Of a stretch of 64,000 nt of DNA, positions 56,421 through 64,000 are shown in pieces. The notes under the pieces are model-generated. The model saw only the letters and a program-made list of their open reading frames with translations. It did not search any database and was not told where the DNA came from. The position numbers and the translations under genes are program-made. Position 1 is the first letter of the stretch. Each line of letters opens with the position of its first letter. Source of the stretch: Lactifluus volemus (Eukaryota > Basidiomycota > Agaricomycetes > Russulales > Russulaceae); NCBI GenBank assembly GCA_022376515.1, contig WTXI01000021.1, forward strand, positions 186,001-250,000, read 5' to 3'.

Positions 56421-58770
56421 AGTAAGTCGTTTCAGCGCTTCATCCGCATTCTTTGAATGTATCTGGTTATTCCAGGAGTTGGCAGTCGAGATGACGAGAG
56501 TGGCGAAAGAACGACGGACATGACGGAGCAGAGCGTTTTAAGAATAGTAGGGTACGAGTAGGAAATATTTCGAGCAATCAGAGTCCGTCTTAAACACGCA
56601 TGTGGGGGCCTAACTTACCTTCTGCTCGACAAGGGGAATCAGGGTTGGAGTCCTCGATCCAACGCTCAGGGAAGTCGCATTTCTCTGGAACCGACCTTCC
56701 AAGAACCGGATCATGCCACTACATTGTTACCACATCTGAGCTTCATTTTCTCTCGGGACGTGGCAATGCCACAATTTCCAAAGCGATCCAAAGGGTGTCG
56801 AAACGACTCATACGGGACTGGGGTGGCTGTATAGTCGAAATTCTGCAGTTAGCTCTGTACCTTGTTATTAATATCGATTTCTGCAAATTTGGGTGGATGG
56901 CTCCCTTATAGTGGATTTGGATTGAGTTACACAGCCGAGAAGCGACCAAGAAGAATCGAAGGTATGTTAAACACGCCTTAACAAAATTCCATTCTTGTTG
57001 ACATTGCCTGCTTACTGCCATGTTGGTATCGTGTCGCATCGCCGACGAAAAATGTTCATTTTTATGCTGAGAAGAATGGTGAATAACTTATTCTCGACAT
57101 GCTTACACCACCTCTTCTCTTAGAGAGTGACAGTCTACATGATAAAGCGGTGTAGATGAGAAGACAAGGTGTTGCATGAGGCAAGGGTTTACTGCTCCAA
57201 AAGAGCAAAGGCAGACGCGAGGAAAGAGTGACGACGAAACGCGGTGAACTGTGAACTGATGATGACGTCATCCTATCCCCTCATCCGAGTCTCCGCCTCG
57301 CGTTTTGAGTGCATTAAGGTAGCCGAAATTGAGCGGTCGGCAATCTTTGATACACTCGTCAAATAGGTCGTGTTCGCCAAAACGATGAGGCGGCATTCCC
57401 ACAACGGCACCACTCCCGGGCTCGCCGCCCCTGCTGTGCCATTGCCCTTTTCATGAACACAGCCACCGAAACCACCGACGTTTGACGCACGTGAGCGTCG
57501 TCCATGCCGGTGCGTCTGCGACCTTCTTTGGATACTCACGCTGACTTTTCCAGGGTCTTCTCGTTTCTCCTTCGTCCTTTTTGATGAGGGATGACCTCGC
57601 ATCAGTTCTTGGCACTGACGGGAGCCATTCTTACCGCTCTGCGTTCTTGGCGTCTGGGTCGCGCTGGTGACGCAGTTGCGACTGTCAGAATGCCTCACTC
57701 GCGTCACGGTGGACCCAAAAAACTTGCCCTTGACTGCAATTCAAGTTTTTTCTCGAGATACTGTAGGCATTCCCGGAAGTCCACGCAAAAAGAAATGCTG
57801 GAAGTGATATGACTCGTTCCCTCCATGCTGACGCAGCTCACTCTCGCCCTCACTCTCGCCAGCCCTCGCCTTCGCCACTGTTGCCGTTGCCAATAATGCG
57901 CTTTAGGTGGGCCACTCGTACCGTGCCCTCACGCCTCACCATCGCTCGCCTCCTCCGGGCGATCTTTCGTGGTGTTGGTTGTCATTATCAGTATATCTTT
58001 CTTTACTTTTTTTTTTTGCAGAGCTTCCAACTCATATTGTTGTTTGTATCATAGGTTGTGTGGCCTTCAAGTGATCCCGATTTTTCCGCTGCCGGTCTTG
58101 TCAGTTACATGAGCGTCGGTACGTTGGGGCCTCTGAACCTTTCAGGCGTTGCTAGGACAGTCTCCACTCTTTCGCCTCACTGATTTGTCTGCAGTTTTCT
58201 TTGGTTTCCTTGCTCTCCCTTTGTCCCCTTTTTGTCCCCGCGCTGAGGGGAGCCGTTCACACCATGTTGAAGTCCTTGGAATCAGGATGGTGCTGGCAGC
58301 GCCATTTGGATCTGCTTGCGTGGCCAAGCCTTCTAATGAGGGAAGGATAAATTATGGTAAAGCAGCAACCAGGCATTTTGCGCCCTGTAGCTGCGCCTCG
58401 GCCGTATCTGCCGTCGCTTCGGGACTCGCACCCGCATCCCCTTTATCCCCGCTGCCACCTCAGTACTGGCACTCTCACTGCCGCAACGCCCACCATAAGT
58501 TTCGAGCCAGGCTCCTGGGCAAAGCCGGGCGGGCCGGAACGGCATAGCCGAAGTGTGTCCTTGTCTCATGTAAACACGATGAAAAAAAGACAAGGCAAGT
58601 TTCTAACCAGTGGAAGCCCCTAAGAGCAACTGAGGTCGGAGGAGAGGTAACTGATCGCCGATCACGCGGGATGTACTCCTTGCAATTTTTTACACCACAG
58701 CAGCCGAATTGACCGAAAGGCCTCGATTGAACGATGATATATCGGTCAGCGGTCGTTCTTCGTGTTCTAT
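56421..58770. other. Gene-poor stretch
   Basis: A possible 3'-UTR intron of the lectin gene lies at 56422-56475 (GTAAGT..TTCCAG). The second copy of the direct repeat is at 56958-57105. No further gene recognised; frames around 57.3-58.6 kb lack motifs. Confidence 0.45.
56958..57105 (+). repeat. Direct repeat 2 flanking lectin gene
   Basis: See 55195-55350; same orientation, about 1.76 kb apart, diverged with small indels. Confidence 0.6.
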
Positions 58771-61608
58771 ATGCTGCTCTCTTGTTACCTATCCACCCTC
58801 GCCCTCGCTCTCCTAGCGTACGCCAACAACGGGTCAGTCACAGACTATGCTCCGCTCGTCAACCAACCCTGTCCTGACGTGACCATCAACCCACTCGTAC
58901 GTTCTTTCACCCCCGTGAATCAATCCCTACACCCGCGCGAAGAAGATTACGTTAACACCCGTTTGACCACCGTCATCCCCAACGAGTGGCAAAACTGGGT
59001 CGGCGATGGTTCCGCCATTGGTTACAACCTCTCCGAATTCAAAACCACCTTGTTCCCCAGGATCGGTCTTGCTTTCAGCGGAGGTGGGGCTCGCGCTGCG
59101 CAGTATGGCGCTGGGGTTCTCTCTGCACTGGATGGGCGGAATCAGACGTCGAAGGCTGCTGGCACAGGCGGCCTCTTGCAGGTCTCATTGTATACGGCTG
59201 GACTCTCAGGTTCGTGTCTCTTTCTCTCTCTTTCTCTCACCCTTTGTCTTCTGTCCCTTGAAATTTCGGGTATGCCCGGGTTTTAAGGGCATGCACGTGT
59301 GCGTTTTGTGAAGCAATGAGAGTGTGTCTGACATAAGTTTACCTTGGGCAATCATGCAGGAGGCTCATGGCTCCTCGGGTCACTTTACATGAACGATTTC
59401 CCCCCTATCAGGGAGCTCGTGCAAGGGAATGGCCACAGCTTTACAGGCTGGCTGCTTGACATCGCATTCTTCACACCAGATGGCGTCAACCTCCTTTCCA
59501 AACTGAATCAGTATTGGTATGGGAGTATTCTCTGGAGCGTCGTTGCCAAAGGGATCACAGGAATGTAAGTCCAGCCAACCAACCACTCACCCTCTCGATG
59601 TATGCTGAGTCCATCATACCTTCCCCCAGAGATACGAGCGTGACCGACCTCTGGTCGCGCGTGATATCGTATCATTTTCTAAACCAGACGACTCGGGATA
59701 ACTTCTTTACGAACAACTCGGCCCACGGCGCGGGTCAACTGTGGTCCGCAGTCCCACTTCTTCCGTCCTGGCAGCGGTATCAGTTACCATTCCCGATAAT
59801 CCAAGCAAACTCGCGACCCGTTGGTTCGAATCTGACGACAGCCCTTTCACCAACTTCCGCCGTGTACGAGGTGAATCGAGTTTCTCTCCGTTTTTCTGCC
59901 CCCTTATAGTATGTGACCTGACCCCGCTGGTTATTCAGATAACGCCCATGGAGTGGGGTTCTTGGGATCCACAGCTTTCTGCCATGATGAACATGTCCTA
60001 TGCAGGCACTCATTTGACCAATGGACGGCCAGACAACGACACAGCATGTGTCACCGGATTTGACGATACGGGTTTTATGATGGGCACCAGTGCCAGCTTG
60101 TTCAACGTGAGCCCATTTATCGACGGATCAATCTTGATGGCCATCTTAGTTGATGCATATGGCGTTAGCAACTTATCGATAGGGTCCACAATACCGTTCA
60201 AGGCACGAGTTCTAGCGTATCAAAGGCTATTTTTTCTTTACTCGACCGGCAACTTTCCGTGCTCCGGACTCGCGCAGACGATGTAGCAAACTGGCCTAAC
60301 GTACGCTGCCCGTTTCCCTCACGACAGAGAGGACGCAACTGATTTACGGTCACAATACAATAGCCTTTCTATAACCTTACTGGGAAAGCCAACTTCCAGG
60401 ATCTACATTCCGAGTGGTTGGAGCTCATTGATGGCTCTTCGAATCAGGAGAACCTGCCTCTAGGCCAGCTTTTCGTGAAGGCGAGGAACTTGGACGTCGT
60501 GGTTGGCATAGACTCTAGCGCACAAATCCCGACGACTAATTGGCCAAAGTAAAGTTTCATTTAGTTACTATCCCTTGGTTGAAGACTGACTTCTAAATCG
60601 ATCCAGTGGCAGCGCCCTTTTCTTGAATGCTGCTAGAATTACTGACTTACTACAGTCTTCGCACCAAGTTTCACCGCCGCTACCCGGTAGCGATGCACAG
60701 TTCATCTCCATGGGTGTGAACCTGCGTCCCACTTTCTTCGGTTGCTTCCCCACTCAGAACCCCCCGGAGTATCCGATGCTGATCTGGTTCCCCAGTTCAC
60801 CACCGCTGAATGGCGATAAGCCTGTCATCAAGTAAGGCCTCTCTCATCGTTGTCATCACTACTAAATAAATCACACACACTCATCTACTCCCCAACTCCT
60901 TACAGCACACCAACCCTCAGATTGGAGTTTTCGAAGGCGCACACGCAACTCTTCCTAGACCAGGTCTACGCCAATGCGATCGGCGGCTTCGTGCCTAACA
61001 CCAACATTCCCGACCCAAACTTTGGCAGGTGCCTACAGTGCGCTGCCATCGATCGAGCGCGATACCGAATCAACCCACCTCTGGCACGCTCCGATTTTTG
61101 TACTCAGTGTTTCACGCAATACTGCTTCGACCCAAATAATCCGTCAAGCTCCTCAGAGTTACCGGGCCGGGTGCTTGCGTTTGAAAACCCAGACCCGCAG
61201 GGCTTGTCTGCCCTGTCAAGCTTCCTGTCGCGGGGCAAGGTGGGACTCATCGTTGGCTTCCTTTTCGCGGCTCTTGTGATTGCTGCCATTTGCACCTTCT
61301 TGTGCGTCTTTCTCTCCTCACCTTTGAAATATTTGAATTTCTGACGCCATGCCACGCCACGCTTCGCTTTACTTTGTAGAATATTGAGAAAGCGTCGTCA
61401 GTCTCGCACAGCCAATTACAAAACGTTGATGGGGCCCAGCGATGAAGGTGACCTGCCGTTCATGCGGCACGATTTTCACAGAGAAAGTGGAACTTCAAGA
61501 CTGTCGTACGGGTTGGGACACTTAGATGGGCAGGTCACGCCGTACGTGCCCGAAGAACATCGAAGGCTTGATCCAGCTCCAGAAGGGAACCCGCGTACAA
61601 CGACATAG
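58771..61608 (+). CDS. Phospholipase B / lysophospholipase with C-terminal membrane anchor
   Basis: Nine exons: 58771-59209, 59360-59564, 59630-59870, 59939-60106, 60169-60300, 60364-60548, 60607-60831, 60906-61301, 61380-61608. All introns are GT..AG and joins stay in frame, giving 739 aa. Residues 1-20 form a signal peptide. The PLA2_B/PLB catalytic domain has the nucleophile motif AFSGGGARAAQYGAG (Ser about 103), LSGGSWLLGSLY (about 145-156), GTSASLFN and an Asp motif LIDGSSNQENLP (Asp about 418). Family enzymes remove fatty acids from (lyso)phospholipids (EC 3.1.1.5) in the secretory path or outside the cell. Many N-glycosylation sites. Unlike the GPI-anchored yeast enzymes, it ends with a membrane helix (about 641-664), RKRRQSR and a 70-residue cytosolic tail. 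The usual DGG of the Asp motif is DGS here. Confidence 0.92.
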
Positions 61609-62830
61609 TCGCGGGATACGAACACGGGGATTAGCAGTCTCGAGGCGGGATAGAACTGGCGGTGTCACACACCATGGCTGTTATCATAGATAATCATTGT
61701 ATGTGTTTTCTTCATGGATAACTTGGAGCTTCAAGTTACCCTTGGATTCTCTCACTCCATTATTATGAAACCTGGACATTGCTGTGTTTTTATATTACTA
61801 AACTCTTTGTATCATACATACCTCACGGTGAACACTGATGAGTCGTTCTTGCACAATTTATACCCACTGAGGGCACTACGGCAGAGTATGGAATTTGGTA
61901 TGTACAAAGACATTTCTGTCACTTATGTACCATGAGCCCTCGCACCATGCAAGATGCTAGTGACTTTGAGATGATGTTGGGGTCGCTCAGGGTGCGCGGT
62001 TTGGAGGGAAGGGAGATCCAAACTCATCCAGTGATCATACAATACAGCGGGGAAGAAGGGATCAGGCGAATGATGATACCGCCGATTATCATAGAACTGT
62101 TTACAGGGACTTGACTGAGGTGCCACCACCCCCGGTCCCCCAACGTGTGGTTCGGGTCTCGCGGTCACCTTCGATCCGATCCGACTCTGCTCCAAACTCC
62201 GAGAAGGCGGCCGCGCCGAAACTCCGGAGGCAGCCATTTCATGATACCGTGACTGACCACGTGCCATTCAAGACACGACAGTACACCGCTGATAAAAATA
62301 ATCTTCTCGGTACAGACATACAGTGGGCCTGCTCAATAGGAAGCCTCAGATTCTAGGTCATGACACCTATGCAGGCCAGGCCCGTAACTTGTTACTAGTT
62401 GCTAGCGCCCCACCTTCCCTCCAAGTCCCGTGCTCTAATTTCAATTTACCAAAACAGGGCAGCCTGTCACATCACGCAGTCTGCGGCCGCTGTCATTGGC
62501 CGGCGCTTGATCGTGCACCTGACCTGTCACAATCCTCTGCGTGTCGACTGGCGGTGGCGGAACAAAAGAAACCTGGTAAGAGCGGAGAATAAAATCTAAT
62601 GAGTGTGACCAACAAAAGTTCGACTGACCGTTAAACGTTCAGCGACCAGCGACTGGCAGTGGATATACAGTACTGAAAGTACGTCGAGAACCCCGCTGGT
62701 TCTTATTGGAGAAATAACTAATTTTTTACTTTATCAGTAAATCTCTACCTCTTCAAGCTACCAATTGGACATCTCATCATTCGGAGCCTGTGGCTGCAGT
62801 GTGGCATTCCTTTTGTCTCAATAAACTCGG
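61609..62830. other. Intergenic; duplicated F-box flank
   Basis: 62.35-62.47 kb matches the 3' flank of the 53-kb gene; 62.61-62.72 kb matches its 5' flank. So the unit upstream of the last F-box gene was copied together with its neighbours. No gene seen. Confidence 0.55.
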
Positions 62831-64000
62831 ATGGCCTCTCTAAGACAAGAAGGCGGATCAGACGCTATGGGAAGGGGTCGTATGTCTTTGTTTTCTTGCG
62901 CCCACGTTGATAGCTTACCTGTCTGGTTCAGGCCAGATCTCGCCGCATGTGTCAATCAATGCGCTCCCAAATGAAGTCCTCTTAGAAATCTTCGCTTTCA
63001 CCCGAGAGGCTTCACGGCTCGGGTGGCCCCAGCTGGATCCACGGCTGTGGTCAAGGACATGGCATGCGCTAGTACACGTATGCCAAAGATGGCGATATGT
63101 CGTGTTCTCATCCCCACGCCATCTCGATATTTGCATCTGCTGCAGAGAGAACACTTCTGTGAAGGAGGTGTTGGATGCCTGGCCATCCTTTCTTCCTATT
63201 ACAGTATCCTCTGACAATCTTGGGGATAACATCGTTGCTGCACTCGAGCACCGTGACCGCATATGGGAACTCGGTATCAAGCTAACACGGTCACATTATG
63301 AGAGATTCACCATCGCGATGCAGGAACCTTTCCCCGCACTGACAAGTCTTAGAGTTTCATTTGACTCTCGGCCGCTGGATGACGGGACTTTGCCAGTGCT
63401 CCCCGTTGCATTCTTAGGAGGATCTGCCCCACGTCTTCAATCATTCATGTTGATTGGCGCTCCATTTCCGACCTTGCCTCAATTTCTTTTATCTTGCAAC
63501 GATCTTTCCGCGCTCTTCCTTAAGGAGATATCGCATTTTGGCTACATCCCACCCGAGGCAATGGTCACAGGCCTCTCCGCTCTGACTAGGCTCAAGTGCC
63601 TTTACATCGAATTCGACGAATCCGTGGTTTCTCGCCCAAATCGAATAACTCGATGTTCCTCTCCTCTCACACGCGCTATCCTCCCGGCTCTCATAGTGTT
63701 CAAGTTTCAAGGTACCGACGAGTACTTAGAGGATCTCCTCGCTCGAATCGATGCGCCTCAACTCAAATCGCTCGAGATCACGTTCTTCCACCAGGACATC
63801 TTTGACATCCGACAAGTCGTCCATCATTCACAGAATTTCGGGTCGCTCAATCGTGCGGAGGTGACAATTGAATCTGATAGCATCAGCATCAAACTTTGTC
63901 AGTCAGCAGGGACGGATCCCTCCAAAACTCTCGACCTGATAATCTCCGATGACGTCGAGGAGTCAGTAGGATGGCAAGTCTCGTCTCTCACACAGATATG
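62831..64000 (+). CDS. B-type F-box/LRR-like protein, runs off window
   Basis: Exon 1 62831-62879 (MASLRQEGGSDAMGRG), a 52-nt intron (62880-62931, GTATGT..TTCAG), and exon 2 from 62932 open to the window end. The first ATG matches the first-exon start of the 49.2- and 53.0-kb genes. The join gives RQISPHVSINALPNEVLLEIFAFTR, then VCQRWRYVVFSSPRHLDI. The LRR part has LQSFMLIGAPFPTLPQFLL, ISHFGYIPPEAMVTGLSAL and DAPQLKSLEITFF, and continues to SSLTQI at base 64000. No stop was met over 1069 bases of exon 2. The C-terminal 100 or so residues lie outside. Closest to the 53-kb gene. Role inferred from family. Confidence 0.85.
62880..62931 (+). other. Conserved B-type intron
   Basis: A 52-nt phase-1 intron with GTATGT donor and GGTTCAG acceptor. 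Confidence 0.78.

Noticed and set aside
57273..57812. Overlapping frames on both strands as genes
   Set aside because: No domain, no splice-supported extension, and mutual antisense overlap.

Overview
The window looks like nuclear DNA of a filamentous basidiomycete, most likely an Agaricomycete. Three things in the sequence point there. Introns are short (50-78 nt, GT..AG) and splice genes into clean open frames. An F-box-like/degenerate-LRR family is strongly expanded. A fungal fruit-body lectin gene is present. I see no rRNA, tRNA gene or CRISPR array.

Layout. 0.4-21.6 kb is an array of F-box genes and relics, all on the minus strand. Two subfamilies alternate. 'A' proteins carry LNDDVLLN-FDVYR and an RQRWWYKLAHVCRLWR block. 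'B' proteins carry LPDEVLL-IF and a VCQRWRYVMFSSPLRLDL block. Each subfamily has its own short first exon and its own conserved phase-1 intron. 22.0-22.55 kb holds an unrelated conserved-looking small protein. 25.5-32.9 kb is one A-type F-box gene split by an intact-looking 5.85-kb Ty1/copia retrotransposon with identical 166-bp LTRs and a 5-bp target duplication. 34-35 kb is a 5'-truncated B copy, an inverted duplicate of the gene at 47.2-48.6 kb. 37.7-39.6 kb encodes a multi-exon polytopic membrane protein on the minus strand. 42.4-54.5 kb is a second F-box cluster (B type only, mostly plus strand) mixing apparently intact genes and pseudogenes. 56.0-56.4 kb is an ABL-type lectin. 58.8-61.6 kb is a nine-exon phospholipase B/lysophospholipase with a C-terminal membrane anchor. 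62.8 kb to the window end is a further B-type F-box gene that runs off the edge.

How it fits together. F-box proteins normally bring substrates to SCF ubiquitin ligases through Skp1. Here the variable C-terminal LRR-like part would choose the substrate. The array shows rapid birth and death: tandem and inverted segmental copies that include flanking DNA, deletion fusions, frameshifts, a foldback insertion and a recent retrotransposon hit. Intron structures were derived by eye from frame continuity and paralogue comparison. All spliced F-box models come out as exact multiples of three.
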